DNA of 64,000 nucleotides from Vitis vinifera (lineage: Eukaryota > Streptophyta > Magnoliopsida > Vitales > Vitaceae): assembly GCF_030704535.1 (NCBI RefSeq), contig NC_081822.1:33277501-33341500 (forward strand). Reading direction: 5' to 3'. Positions 13,610 to 26,530 of the stretch are shown here, one piece after another (positions within the stretch are counted from its first letter, which is position 1; each line of letters starts with the position of its first letter). The notes under the pieces were generated by a model. The model was not told where the DNA came from. It did no database searches and saw nothing but the letters and a program-made list of their open reading frames with translations. Made by a program: the position numbers and the translations under genes.

Positions 13610-16114
13610 CTCCCCCTTGGATGATCATAAGAATATGCCTCATTAAAACCTTACTAGGAAAAACCCTATGGGAAAAACCCTAGTGAAGGAAAAAGAGTAC
13701 AATATTATTTTGGATTACTATAACTGCCTCATTAAAAACCTTGCCAATAAAACCAAATGGGACAAAAACCTGGATGAAGGAAAAAAGAGTGCACAGTATA
13801 TCCATATTATCATTCTCTCTCTCAGGTAAATATGATTATGATTTCTCCAACATTTCAAATGGTAGATCTCTCAATCTTCGCATTCCAATGTTATACCTTA
13901 ACTTTTTCAATGTGGTGGAAGGTAACGCCTTTGTGAATAGATCTGCTAGATTATTGCATGACCGAATTTGTTGAACATCAATCTCACATTTCTTTTGGAG
14001 CTCATGAGTATAGAAGAATTTAGGGGAAATATGCTTAGTTCTGTCACCTTTTATGAATCCTCCTTTAATTTGTGCAATACAAGCAACATTATCTTCATGT
14101 AACACGGTTGCATTGCCTCTAATAGAAGGTAGTCCACATGTTTCTTGTATATGTTGGATTATTGACCTTAGTCATACACATTCACGGCTTGCTTCGTGAA
14201 TTGCAAGAATTTCTGAATGGTTTGAAGATATGGTTACCATTGTTTGCTTGACTGATCTCCAAGATATTGTCGTTCTACCATAAGTAAAGACATATCCCGT
14301 TTGAGATCGAGCTTTATGAAGATCTGAAAGATATCCTGCATCTACATACCCAATTGTGATTTTGATTCTTTTGAATAATATAAACCCATGTCACTTGTTC
14401 CACGAAGGTATCGCAATATATGTTTAACCCCATTCCAATGCCTTTTAGTTGGGGCAGAACTGTATCTTGCTAGTAAGTTGACAGAGAATGCTATGTCTGA
14501 TCTAATACAATTTGCAAAATACATTAGTGCACCGATTGCACTGAGATATGGTACTTTTAGACCAAACGATTCTTCATTTTCTTCTTTAGGACGAAATGGG
14601 TCTTTGTTCATTTCAAGTGAACGAACAACCATAGGGGAATTGATTGGATGTGATTTTTCCATATAAAATCGTTTTAATACTTTCTCTATATATGTCGATT
14701 GATGGACTAATATGCCATTTGAATAATACTCGACTTGCAGGCCGAGGCAATGTCTTTTTTTCCCCAAGTCTTTCATGTCAAATTCCTTCTTTAAATAATT
14801 GGCTGCTTTTGTGAGCTCTTCAGGAGTTCCTATAAGGTTTAAATCATCTACATATATTGCAATTACTGTAAGCCCAAATTTTGATTTCTTGATAAAAACA
14901 CATGGGCAAATTGAATTATTTACATATCCTTCTTTTAACAAATACTCACTCAAATGATTATACCACATACGTCCAGATTGCTTTAATCCGTACAAAGACC
15001 TTTGTAGTTTGATTGAGTACATGTTTCAGGGCTTTGGATTAGTTGTTTCAGGCAATTTGAATCCTTCAGGGATTTTCATATATATGTCAGTATCTATAGA
15101 CTCATATAAATAGGCTGTAACAACATCCATAAGATGCTTATCTAGTCCTTCAGAGACTGTTAAACTTATCAAGTATCGAAATGTGATTGCATCCATTATG
15201 GGGGAATAAGTTTCCTCATAGTCTATACCAGGTCTTTGAGAGAAGCCTTGAGCAACAAGTCGTGTTTTATATCTTATGATTTCATCATTCTCATTTCGTT
15301 TTTTCACAAAGACCCATTTATATCCAACATGCTTTATGTTTCTAGGTGTTTGAACTATAGGTCCAAATACCTCTCATTTTGTTAACGAGTTTAGCTCTAT
15401 TTGGATTGCTTCTTTCCATTTTGGCCAATCTTTCATTTTTCGACATTCATTCATAGTTTGTGGTTCTTGATATTCATCATTTCTCATGATGTCCATAGCC
15501 ACTTGGAATGCGAATATATTATCTATGATAATGTCACCACGGTCCTTGGTTTCTCCCGTGTGACTCATTGAGATCTCTTCAATTCTAGATATCGGTATTT
15601 GATCAATTTGTGCTTCTTCAGGAGCTAACTGTTTGTCAAGTTGGGTTTCATCATTTGACCCTTTCATATTTGTGAACTCTTCAGGATCAGTACTAAGTTT
15701 TTCATATGTTGTACCTTTTCTTTTTCTAGGAATTAAATCCTTTGAGCCAATAGGTCTTCCATGCTTCAAGCGTGTCTTTGATTCATTTGCTATGACATTC
15801 TCCAATTGTCCTTCAGGGACATCAATACGTGTTGAGGCATTCACAACTGGCACGTGTGACTTTGTTACTTTCTTTATATCTGTGAAAACATCAGGTAATT
15901 GATTTGCAAGTCCTTGCAAATGAACAATCCTTTGAACTTCTAATTCACATTGTCTTGTGCAAGGATCAAGATGAGACAAGGAGGGTACATACCATGTAAT
16001 GTCTAGCCATTCTTTTGGCTTGTCTCCCCCTAACGGCAGGAAAACATTTTCATCAAAATGACAATCTATAAAGTGGGCAGTAAAAACATCACAACCTTGG
16101 TAATGGAAGGACAT
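13414..16114 (-). mobile_element. 5'-truncated, degenerate Ty1/copia retrotransposon
   Basis: Minus-strand pol remnants in order: linker and region upstream of RT (16114-15374, with LPLGGDK and a KR-rich patch), RT N-terminal part (15307-15026, KTRLVAQGFSQ), RT core (15022-14342, with SLYGLKQSGRMW and intact YVDD in AIYVDDLNLIG), and the RNase H end (14105-13836, DLFTKALP). Frameshifts and stops separate them, so it is not autonomous. Nothing upstream of 16114 resembles gag, protease, integrase core or a 5' LTR. A purine tract CAAGGGGGAG (13610-13619) precedes the 3' LTR. Just inside it, two related blocks of about 85-90 bp (around 13637 and 13726, both starting CCTCATTAAAA) form a short direct repeat. 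Confidence 0.9.
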
Positions 16115-18001
16115 GTTTGGAGCATTAAAAAAGATAAAAATAAAAACTGATCATATGAATATAATGTTTATTTTAATAAAATTAAATGCATTTATGTTAG
16201 GTTATATAATCCAAACCTACTCTTGTCAAATATGAATGTAAAAAATCATTATAATTTTTCAAATTTTGTTTTAAAATTTTAATTTTGAAAAAAAAAAGTT
16301 TATCAAACATGTTTCAGAACTTATTTTTTACTTTTTAATTTTAAATTTGATAAAAAATTTTAAAAAGGGTTAAATGCACAAACATCGATTAAAAAACTAA
16401 ATATCATGTTATTTTGTTATTAAATTTTATGCAAAGTGTTCAATAGGTGTAAGGCTTATAATAATACTACTCCCAAGAAATGATGATCACTATAGTTTCA
16501 CTCTTGATGATCACCATAGTTTCAAGCGTAAATACAATCTTCGGCTAATATGATTCATTGGCAAACACAAGTACAAACTTACTCTTTTATACAATCAACT
16601 TCAAAACCAGGTTAAGTGTTTAAGTCACAAAATATCATATCGAAGGAAGAACTATTAGGTTTGCAAATGATGCCAATCACCCCTCGTGATTGTATTAGCT
16701 CGAGAGATTATGTGTCTTTGGTATTCTATTGGCCTAAGGTTTGCATTTATCTTTGAAAATGTGTTTGCCTTTCAAAATATATATGTTAGCTCAAGATTGT
16801 GTTTACCCTTAAAACTATATTGAGTTAGGATTCAACTATAAAGTAAAGAATTATGTTAAGTTAAAGTCCTAATTAATCCATGATGCTAAAAATTTATTTT
16901 TGATGATTATAATAATGGGTATTTCAACAAAAAAAAAGGGGTAAAAATGAGTAAAGAAGACAACAATAATGAGCTCAAGGTGGCTCTTTGGGTTCCCTCT
17001 GATAACAGTAGTGTATAATTTTCTCCCTTATGTGTGATCTAAAAAGAAAAAGGGGATAAAAGGAACTCAAATGTACAAAATGATTTTCCTCTTTTGGTTT
17101 TTTTGTTTTGTTTTGTTTTTGTCTCTCTCTCCTCTATCTATAGATCTCTTAATTAAATATTTTCAAAATATAAAATAATAATAATAACAATAATACTAAT
17201 CTTTCCTTAATCAAATATATTTTTTCCTTAAAAGGGAAATGTATCTTTTTCATTATATATATTTTTACATATTTTTATTTAATAAACAAAATAAAGGAAA
17301 GAGTCCTATTACAATACTAAGTTGGTATGTACCAAAAAGTAGGATCAATCACAATATGATATGCAGATAATTTGGTTTCAATACTATATACCCAACTTGC
17401 ATCCATTGTTTTGTACCATAGTCACATTAGTTTGTATTTTAGTTTTATTAATTTATTTATAACATGATTCTATATATTTGTACTTTTATCTAAGCGTGGA
17501 GACAAGCTAATCTAACTTAGAAAAACACCCAAGAGGGGGTGAATTAGGTGTCGATTAATTTTTGAAAACTTTCATTAATTTTCAATTAGTAAATAAGACG
17601 ATAGCAATGCAATATGTAAAGCGAGTAATAAATGAAGATAGAAGGGAGAATAAGTTGCAAATAGAACTTATGGTAGTTCCATTAACCATCTACATCAACT
17701 TCCTTTACTTAATGTCAAGCAAAGAGGTAATCCACTATGTTTTAAGAACTCTTTCAACCAAAGCATTTTTTTTTTAACACCTGGATTTTCTATATTCTAA
17801 CAGACTTTTATAATGCTCCAATGAGTATCCCTCAACTCCTTTCACATTCTCTCACTAAGACCTAGATGATACAAAAATGAGTTCACAGGAAGGTGATTTT
17901 ACAAAACTTTGCACTTCAATAGTTTTAAGTATAATGAAAATCATGGCTAGGATTTCAAGTTGCAATAAAATATTTGCAAGTTTTGAAATAAATGCACTCT
18001 A
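16115..18001. other. AT-rich intergenic DNA with repeat-like segments
   Basis: No gene recognised. From about 17505 a sequence beginning ACTTAGAAAAACACCCAAG followed by AGGGGGTGAATTAGG resembles a dispersed plant repeat that appears to continue beyond the solo LTR at 18002-18817. Its class is not determined. 17100-17300 is polypyrimidine and AT-rich. Confidence 0.4.
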
Positions 18002-18817
18002 TGTAGGGACCCCTCCCTCTGGGAAACACGTGGCACGCACCTCACAGTGACACGTGGCACGCATCATCATCCGAACCACCACCATCCGGATTCCCCTAAA
18101 GATATGCATAAGGCAGTTCTCCTATCCGGATCACCTCAAGGAAAGGCAAAAGACGTTTCAACTTCTCCTATCCAAGGAAGAGCAAACGTCGCTGGCAAAG
18201 CACAGACATCCGGACAACCTTCATAGTGCATCTGCTCCACAATACATCCGGGCAATAAGCATGTGCCACCCGGATATAATCATCCGGATCATCAATCAAA
18301 GTAAAGCAAGTCTTACACGCTATCACGACAGCCAGCTATGGCCCACATCCCATCACCTGCAGAATGAGAAGACAAGAGGAAGTGACAGCAAGTCACTTCC
18401 CACGATCATTCTACATAATCACTTCCCACGATCTCTGACAGCCGCATCACCTACCATGGTCTCTGACAGCCATTCGTAGGGTGATAATACTCCTACTGAC
18501 ACCTATTATCATCATCACAACATAAAATATCTCCTCACCATTAATGAAAGGAACAGTACCCCTGAAGCTGTATATATATGCCTTCGCACGAAGAAGAAGG
18601 GGATCCCTTGGTAACCTCTTGATACCTAGTAAAAGGCCAACTGATTTATATCTCTCTCTTACCATGACTAACAATATCATCGGAGGGGGCGTCCGGACAC
18701 CCTGTCCGGATGCCTTCTTGCAGGAATGACGACTGGATCAAGAACCTTTATGAGTTGAGATCACGCGTCTATCCATCTGTCAACTACCTGGATCACCTAA
18801 GACGTGAGACATCAACA
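18002..18817 (+). mobile_element. Solo LTR, 816 bp, with CTCTA target duplication
   Basis: Starts TGTAGGGACC and ends ATCAACA. The 5-bp sequence CTCTA lies immediately before (17997-18001) and after (18818-18822), a perfect target-site duplication. Base composition rises sharply against the AT-rich flanks, and CCGGA-type motifs recur (TCCGGAT, TCCGGAC). A TATA-like TGTATATATATG near 18569 suggests plus orientation. There is no internal domain, so this is a recombination product of a full element. The size is close to that of some large gypsy LTRs in grape, but I cannot assign a family from sequence alone. Confidence 0.87.
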
Positions 18818-20153
18818 CTCTATAATTGTTTGTCGATTCTTATAATAAGTATAATTGAATGCTAGGTCCGTGGAAGAACACATGTGTGACTTAAGAGACC
18901 TTTTTATATGAAATAAAAGTCAATTAGCCGTTAGAAACAAATTTCCTAAAGTTTCAATCAAACACTTGGTTGATTTATTAGGGAGTTAGTTGTTATGCAT
19001 TTAATGCACTACGTGTATGTGATCATCAAGAAGCAGGAAGGCACAATAAGTTAACCATGCAATTGAGTTGATTTACTCAAGACAACTTACCATTAGATGA
19101 GTGCATTTTTTAAGCATTCAGGGGCACCATTAGCCACATCGAGTAATCAGTCAATAAAGTCATCAATTGATCAGCAACCCCAAGGTCCAATTTCTCATTT
19201 GCTTAAATTTTGATCCTTTAAACAAATTTATAATGTTGAACATTAACACACTTGATATTGCATATATTTGAAAACCTTTTTAAATTGAACGACATTTATA
19301 GAGATTTTTTGGTTTTCAAAAATATTTTACAATGGAATCTTTCAAAATGATGTTTTAATGAAAAACATAATTTAAATCTATCTTTGATATATAATTTGAG
19401 TGCCATGGAAAAGTTTGAAGGATTTACCTATTATTGATAGCACCTTTTCCTAGTTTTACATGACATTAATTTTAAATTTAAACTAAAATATAACCCCATC
19501 TTGATATCTTGATATTTCATGTATGGTCTTCTTGATTTCAAGCCCTTTAAGATCACTTTTTTTTAAAGGGTTTCATTGAAATCATTGAATTTGAATTCAA
19601 TGTTTTGTTATCATCAAGGCTTTTGAGTAATTGCCTTAGGAAAAACCTTGGGCAACACAATGGCCTAGACTTTAGTACAACCTTTTCAATAGTTGAGATT
19701 GTAACATCCATAGTGGGCAAACCAATACCCTATAGTTTTCATAAAGGAAATTAAAGAGCATGAGATAAAATCATTAAAGCATGAAAATCTATTACCATAT
19801 CTTAAATGTTTGTGTATTTGGATTCTATAAAGTGTGAAAGAAAGCAAAAAAGGAAAGAAAATAAAAGGGAAAATGTAAGGGAAAAAAAAAAGGAAAAAAA
19901 AAATTACAGTGAATTAAAATCACCCCACCAACAAGAAGCTTTCATCCCTTTGTGTGCTGAGCCTTCATTCAAATGTGAAATGACAAAATTCAAAGCAGAC
20001 CCCACAAGCATTAATGGATAAGAGACCAAAAGCAAAGTATATCTCAAATGGGGTTATCGTCAGTTGATCACAAAGCTTCAAACACTGCTCACGTCTGGAT
20101 GCAAGACCTTCCAAAACCACCTCCATCCGTCACAAAACTAAGCCTCCAAGCCT

Positions 20154-20161
20154 ACACGTGG
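20154..20161 (+). promoter_or_regulatory. G-box/ABRE-like ACACGTGG upstream of the HSD-like gene
   Basis: ACACGTGG contains the ACGTG core bound by plant bZIP (ABI5/ABF-type) factors. It lies about 185 bp before the ATG of a steroleosin-type gene, whose family is often ABA- and seed-regulated. The functional link is inference. Confidence 0.4.
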
Positions 20162-20234
20162 TCTCTTCACCCACTGCATGAGCCCATGGTCTGTTGATGT
20201 TTCAGCACTACAGGCCAAATCCAGAGCCCCTTTC

Positions 20235-20259
20235 CTCTCTCTCTCTCTCTCTCTATAGA
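20235..20259 (+). promoter_or_regulatory. (CT)n tract running into a TATA-like CTATAGA
   Basis: About ten CT units end in CTCTATAGATC. CT tracts near the transcription start are common in plant core promoters. It lies about 90 bp before the ATG. Whether CTATAGA is the working TATA box is a guess. Confidence 0.35.
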
Positions 20260-20345
20260 TCTCTCTTCTGTTACATTCACATTTTCACTACTCCACCCAC
20301 TCACCCACCCACCCTCCTGCAGGCCCTTCATTCTTCTTACTAGAG

Positions 20346-20684
20346 ATGGATCTGATCAACTCTCTGTTGAATCTGGTGGTGCCTCCAGCGAGCTTGGTGA
20401 TGCTGGCATTTGCATGGCCTGCCTTGTCCTTCATCAATGCCTGTGAGTGGGTTTACAACACCCTTTACAGTGAAAACATGGAGGACAAAGTAGTTATCAT
20501 CACTGGTGCTTCTTCTGGGATTGGAGAGGTACTGATCACTCCTCTTTAATTAATTGCCCTTTTTGTCTCCAATTTTTTTCTTTTGGGTGTTGTAGTATAT
20601 GAAAATGATTTGTTTCTGGAACACATTCATCATGTCAATGACTTCTGATTTTGTGGAAATCAAGGCATTTTCTTGTGATGAATT

Positions 20685-20739
<55 letters not shown>

Positions 20740-23059
20740 TGTTTATGGATTTTCAAAATGATGAAATTAGGGTCTGACTATTGATGGATACAACTAGTTT
20801 TAGGCTGCATCATTGGCCACTTGAATTAGATACAAAATTGAATAGTTGAGATGATGATCAAATTTCTGGTGTAAGAGGTGAGTTTAAGACACTCAAACCA
20901 CTGAAAAACATCAAATACTTCAACTAAAATAGCATTTTTGAGAGCTTATCAAACCACCAGCAAACAAAATTGGCAACAAAACAAGAAATATCTGTAAATT
21001 AACCTGCAAACACCCACCTCCCAATACGTTGATTCATGTGAGCTGATATCAGTTATGTTCAGATCACAAAACCCCATGTATGTGATGAAATTTGTGTTTG
21101 TAATATTCTCAGCAAGTTGCATATGAGTATGCAAAGAAGGGGGCGAAACTTGTGTTGGTTGCGAGGAGAGAGAACAGGCTACTAGGAATTGGTGAGAATG
21201 CAAGGCAGCTAGGGGCGAAACATGTTATGATCATGGCTGCAGATGTCGTTAAGCTAGATGATTGTAGGCGATTCGTCACCGAAACCGTCAATTACTATGG
21301 CCGCGGTTAGTCTCATCCTCACATACTTCATCTCCAATGGTGTCAATGCTGATATCTATGAATTCGACAATTGCAGTACTGGCACCATTCATTTGATAAG
21401 TTATTCTGATATGCATTGATGACTTAAACAATACTTCATGATCGAATTGAGATTATAAGTATGGTCTTTATAGGATTTTGTGCCTGGATTGTAATTGTTT
21501 TTGTGTTTAATTCTGCAGTGGATCATCTAGTGAACACGGCAAGTTTGGGGCACACCTTCTACTTTGAGGAAGCTATAGACACATCCGTGTTTCCCCCTTT
21601 GATGGTAAGGACTAAATGCTGGTTTAGAACTCCAATATATTGCAGAAAGTTGCCTTGAATTGTTCTAATTTGATTCTCTTTTATGTCTGTTTTGCTCATG
21701 TATATTTGTAGGACATAAATTTTTGGGGAAATGTTTATCCAACGTACGTCGCTTTGCCTTTCCTACGACAGAGCAATGGCCGAGTCATTGTTAACGCATC
21801 GGTGGAGAACTGGTTGCCTCTGCCAAGAATGAGTTTATATGCAGTAAGTATACATCCATTGGATGAGTTGATTTTCATGCTTAGTTTTTTAATCTTGGCT
21901 GAGGGCACTTTTTCTTAGTAAGCAAACAAAAATTTAGTGGTTTCTAATTGTTATTGCAATATATATTTCTGAATGTGAACTAGGCTGCGAAGGCGGCTTT
22001 GATAAACTTCTATGAGACGTTGAGATTCGAAGCGAAAGAGGTTGGAATTACCATTGCAACACATGGTTGGATAGGGAGTGACATGACTAGAGGGAAATTC
22101 ATGTTGGAGGATGGTGCTGAGATGCAGTGGAAGGAAGAAAGGGAAGTAAGTCTTTTTCTTTGATATCTACCACTTTTTATGCCAGTCCATGATTCCCTAT
22201 TTTTTCATCACTCTTGTTTTTCTTTATATGCCTAGAAAACAGAGGAAAAGCAAAGAAAATTAATTAGAAAAATGCTATACCAAAGATAGGCTAACTGCAT
22301 TAGTAGGTATTCCTCCTTGAACTTGCTTTGAAACATACATACTCTAATACATGGCATACAATTTTTATCTTTCTCTAGCCCGATCGAAAACCCTAATCAC
22401 TTCTCAAGTCTTACCAGCAATGGCATGTAATTCTTATGAAATCATTGAGACCCAGATCATGTATAGTTAACCTTGTGAAATATACTATGAATGCATACTT
22501 AGCGCCAACTGAATATTTTCAAAAACCCGGGTAATAATTTCACATGGCATGTCTCATTGTTCTATATTTTTGCTAATACACCAAAACTCACATAGAAAAT
22601 CATCCAATCAACTCAAAATTCATCTATGCAGGTTGATGTATATAAATATTTTTGAGAGTATTCATTGTCCTCCTCACATACTACTACAACAGTGTGATTA
22701 ATTGCCATGAAAGCTTTGCATGCTTATCACTACTGCCTTTTTCGTGTTAGGTACAGGTGACCGGTGGACCGGTGGAGGAGTTTGCAAGGTTGATGGTGGC
22801 GGGGGCCTGTCGTGGAGATGCATACGTGAAGTACCCGAGCTGGTATGATATCTTCCTCCTTTACAGGGTGTTTGCACCTAATGTTCTTGGGTGGACATTC
22901 AGGCTGCTGCTCTCAACGAATGGAGCTAGACGGTCCACCTCCCTCATCGGTACTGGAAGGCCTCTTCTGGAATCAATTCCTCCTCCAAAGCTCCTCACAG
23001 GTGGTCCTTTTACATTTCCCCAACACAATCCTCAACAGCATCAGCAGAAAATGGAGTAG
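20346..23059 (+). CDS. 11-beta-hydroxysteroid dehydrogenase-like SDR (steroleosin type, HSD4/5/6-like), 6 exons
   Basis: NAD(P)-dependent short-chain dehydrogenase of the plant HSD/steroleosin group, usually at oil bodies or ER. Exons: 20346-20528, 21113-21305, 21519-21604, 21712-21843, 21984-22145, 22751-23059; all GT-AG, 354 residues, against about 350 for the family. The N terminus has a hydrophobic segment rich in Pro (VVPPASLVMLAFAWP), like the steroleosin oil-body anchor. TGASSGIG (53-60) is the cofactor motif. Catalytic residues are Ser about 184 (in VNASVENW), Tyr197 and Lys201 (YAAAK). The usual NNAG is NTAS here, and the usual PG motif after the active site is HG (IATHGWIG); both are my recollection of this HSD subgroup rather than damage. 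For the last exon I chose the acceptor TTAG at 22747-22750, giving REVQVTGGP; an alternative AG six bases later would drop two residues. The gene looks intact. Confidence 0.92.
20687..20737. repeat. (TA)n microsatellite, about 25 units, in HSD intron 1
   Basis: 51 bp of uninterrupted TA in the first intron. Likely to vary in length between accessions. Confidence 0.9.
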
Positions 23060-25019
23060 TGAAGATGGGATTTTCTTGGGACATTTAATTTTCTCTATGT
23101 TTTGTGTTGTGGTTGATGTGTTTGGTTTAATTCACAGGTCATGTGGGATATTTGTTATGATCTCAAACTGTGATGAATGGGGTGTACAAACATTTGGGTT
23201 GGCCTCTCTTGGGAATTGAATAATGTCTAGTGAAGAGTTTGAGGAATGAGGAATAATAACTTAGCCATTCTATTTGGACCAGGCTTTGTCCAAATAGATA
23301 TACCCATTTTTTATTTTCGATTTGAAATAGTACAAGGCATGTGATCAGGAGGAAAATTGCACCTCTTCATCAACCTTTATGCCTACAACATGCATGCAAA
23401 AGCCCTAATTCTAATCTCTTATTCTACTTCCCTTTCCCCCCTCTCCCAATCTCATTTGGCCATGGCCATTTGCTGCTGCAATTGGAGCAACATGATGTAA
23501 GGTCATGGCACTTCCCCTTTTTATTTTATTTATTATTCACTATTATTATTTTGCTATCTTAAAGTGGAAAAGAAGATGGGATGAATAAAAGAGAAAGAAG
23601 AAAAAAAAAAATGGGGAGAGGGAGAGGGAGAGGAAGAATTTAACTTTAGAGATTAAAATTAGGATTTAGGATGGGTTTAAGGTTTTTGGAGATATGGGTG
23701 AGGGTTGAAGAGGAGATGGTTTCAAATTTTTTTTAAAAAAACTTTGTAATTAATAAATTAAAAGAAAAAATAAATGGTGGGTGGAGTTTATTTTCTTGGG
23801 CAGGACTTGAGGACAGATAGATTTTGTACCTATATAATTGAAATAAATTTAATATGGATATGATACAAATCATTATCTAAAGGTTTCAACCACAAAAATA
23901 AATGATAATTAAATTAATCAACTAAACTTAGTAATGTGACCAAACCGACATGTCATTTTCAATTACTATATTTTATCTACCGACAATATCATGTGCATTC
24001 ATTAATTTCACATCCTCAACTTTCAATCAAACTTTCACATTTAATCTTCTAAATGCATTAATTTTGTATATAAGATTAGTTGAAGATTAATTAATGTTGA
24101 TGGGTATTGAATGTTCACATGGCATCAATGCATGTCTTGATCGACTCCCCTAACTTTTGAAGTTTTCAAAGAGTCTAGCTAATACCCACTTTGGAAAATT
24201 TTCTCAGTAGCCAAACAGATACTTTCCCGTGATAATTGACTGGTTTTTAATTTTACGATTTTGGTTACTCATTGAAATATTACCTAATTATCCATTTATT
24301 TATCAATTTTGTTCAATTCCATTCTTATATTTAAAGTCAACTGGTAGTGAATGTTTGGTAAACCAAATTAGTAAATTAAAGTAACTTAATAATTTAATTT
24401 AAATTATTAAATAAATTAAATATATTTAATAAAATAATTTAATGGTATGACTTAAAATTAGAAACAATTTTAAATTATAAGAATAAATATATAAATTTGA
24501 TAGTTTAAAATAAATTTTAAATTAATTTTATTAAATAATTTTAATATTTAAAATAAGAATTAAATAATAAGTTTTAAGTTAATAATTTAATTATATTTTA
24601 ATTTAATTTAATATTAATTTAAATTATTAAATAATAAATATTAAGTTTTATCCACCATCTTTAATAAATTTTATTTTTTATTTTTAAAAATTAAATATGA
24701 CTTAAAAAAAAAAAAACCTTATAGACGCTAGAAATAAAATTATGTTCAAATGATTGGAATATTCAATTTGAGATCAAGTGGGAGCCCTACTGTCAAAATT
24801 GAAAAATTAATTTGAATATTGAGAAAAAATAAAAAGGAAAAAGTCAATAATAATTGTGGATTCGAAATGAGAAGAAGTCGTCAAAAAGTGATTCAAAATA
24901 CAGCTAAAGATGAATCATGAATGGATTTGTGTGATACATAAAAAATTATAAGTTGGTCAAGGGGACCAGTCAGTGACTTTGACTTTGACGCGGCGAGGAC
25001 GGTGATGTAACTCTCCACC
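23060..25019. other. 3' region of the HSD-like gene and AT-rich spacer
   Basis: 23060-23350 is probably the 3' UTR. The rest has no recognisable gene. 24360-24700 is almost pure A/T (repeated AATTTAAATTATTAAAT-like sequence), perhaps a matrix-attachment-like region, but nothing specific can be claimed. Confidence 0.45.
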
Positions 25020-25394
25020 AGCAGCAGGGCTGCAATAGTAATTCACGTGCTCTCCTGACCACTCTGAAATAACGAAAATACCCTTGACCGTCGACATGGC
25101 ATTATACGATTCGCTGGACGGGGGAGAAAATTTGAACGAAACAGTAGCCGTTTGCTTCCACCAAAAGACACCATGAGCGCACATGGTGTGAAGACATAAC
25201 ATACCATTGTCCACCCGAAGCAGGCTACAATAGTAATTCACGTGGTCTCCTTACCACAATGAAATAACGAAAATACCCTTGAACAATCCACATGGCATTA
25301 TACGATTCGCTGGACGGGAGGAGAAAATTTGAACGAAATACTAGCCGTTTGCTTCCATCAAAAGACAACAAGAACACACAGGGTGTGAAAACAT
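25020..25394. repeat. Tandem duplication with 195-bp offset downstream of the ERF gene
   Basis: Segments 25020-25199 and 25215-25394 align at a constant 195-bp offset. They share GCATTATACGATTCGCTGGA, AATAACGAAAATACCCTTGA and GTAGCCGTTTGC/CTAGCCGTTTGC. Each copy carries a G-box: CACGTG at 25044-25049 and CACGTGG at 25239-25245. On the minus strand the ERF gene's transcript would run toward this block, so it may be 3' UTR or an independent regulatory segment. Confidence 0.85.
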
Positions 25395-25547
25395 CATCCC
25401 GTTTTCATTTCCATGACTTTTGTATTACAAACTAATATGCTATTTTTTTAAAAAAATTACAAAATATACCACTCTCTATCCAAATAAAACCGATCGGATA
25501 AAATTTTCTCGGGATATTATATGTACATTCTTATTATTGGTAGGATT

Positions 25548-26036
25548 TTAGAGGTAATCATCAATGGAGATGCTCAATGCCTCTTCTCCTCTGAACTCAC
25601 TCCCCTGCCGTGAAGCTCCATAATTATCATCCGCATTCCCCCAAACCTCCATCTGATCCCCACCCTGCGCTCTACTGCAGCCTCCGGCGCCATCCTCCGA
25701 TGACTTTTGGATCGCAAACTGAGCATCAATCGCCAGCCCAGCGTCGGACGCAGCCTTCTGCACCGACCTGGGGGACAGATCAGTCCTCACCTTGGAACTT
25801 ATCACGTGAGGAAAGTTAAGCCCGTCCAAGGACGTGCCCCCACGCAGGCAATACGATGCGATATCGTGGGCCACCGCGGCCGCCTCGGCGGTGGCGTAGG
25901 AGCCGAGCCAGAGGCGGTCCTGCGTGCCCGGGACCCTGATCTCTGACACCCACTTCCCCCATTTTCGCTGGCGAACGCCCCGGAACTTCTTCTTGACGGG
26001 TGAGCTTGAGCTTCCGAACTCCTCTGAGCTACTCAT
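25548..26036 (-). CDS. AP2/ERF transcription factor, ERF018/ERF019 type
   Basis: Single-exon transcription factor of 162 residues, expected in the nucleus, binding GCC-box or DRE-type sites. The AP2 domain spans about residues 18-75, with [15 protein letters not shown], the second-strand [16 protein letters not shown] and YCLRGG...[17 protein letters not shown] is the signature I associate with the ERF018/ERF019 branch of the DREB side of the family. The C terminus SISIDDYL resembles the conserved short tail of that branch. A Ser-rich N terminus and basic KKK precede the domain. The coding sequence is GC-rich against very AT-rich flanks, as is usual for intronless plant ERFs. The first ATG after a good TATA box was used. 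Upstream 150-350 bp contains several GTCAA-like motifs (26114, 26218, 26234) that could be W-box related, but this was not tested. Confidence 0.9.
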   Translation of the reverse strand: MSSSEEFGSSSSPVKKKFRGVRQRKWGKWVSEIRVPGTQDRLWLGSYATAEAAAVAHDIASYCLRGGTSLDGLNFPHVISSKVRTDLSPRSVQKAASDAGLAIDAQFAIQKSSEDGAGGCSRAQGGDQMEVWGNADDNYGASRQGSEFRGEEALSISIDDYL

Positions 26037-26088
26037 TCTGGAAGAAAAATTATCAAGGTGATGGTGCGAAAGGTGGGAGGAAGGTGGT

Positions 26089-26098
26089 TATTTATAAA
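26089..26098 (-). promoter_or_regulatory. TATA box of the ERF gene
   Basis: On the minus strand TTTATAAATA lies about 53 bp upstream of the ERF start codon, in a GC-moderate stretch. Position and sequence fit a core promoter with a short leader. Confidence 0.6.
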
Positions 26099-26530
26099 GG
26101 TTGAAGATGGAAAAAGTCAAAAGGGTTCAAGTGGGGTTTGGGGTTTTATGGTGAATATAATAATGTAGAAAGGGTTGACTGTTGAAAGGGATATTATGAT
26201 TTGTGAGTGAGGAGGAAAGTCAAGATTTTCAAAGGTCAAAGTAAGGGAGGGTGGTGGGTTTCTAGTAATAATCTTAAAGAAGAGTAGACGGTGGATATGG
26301 GAGATATGGACAAGTTGTGGAAATGTTCACGTTTTGGAAATCTTGGGTTCAATACGTGTTGAAAGGGTGTGGAATTTCCCACGTGCATTGTGGTTAAAAA
26401 AATATATATTTAATTTTGCACTTGTGTTTTTATGCCAAATTTCATTAATTTTTGCTAATTGCTTCTTATATTAATTAGATCATATAGTAAATTATATATG
26501 TTACATAAAATATTATATTATTTAAACATA

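Larger units (their letters stand above)
18818..20345. other. Upstream region of the HSD-like gene
   Basis: 18823-19700 is AT-rich and continues the repeat-like sequence interrupted by the solo LTR. 19806-19910 is an A/G-rich stretch. 20040-20345 is the likely promoter and leader of the downstream SDR gene, with the elements listed separately. Confidence 0.45.

Noticed and set aside
20550-20784. Open frames on both strands rich in Ile/Tyr
   Set aside because: They are produced by the (TA)n microsatellite in HSD intron 1.
24957-25241. 94-codon minus-strand frame with repeated NYYCS
   Set aside because: It coincides with the tandem duplication and shows no family features; more likely an effect of the repeat than a gene.
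25610-25946. Plus-strand frames opposite the ERF gene
   Set aside because: Shadows of the GC-rich ERF coding sequence.
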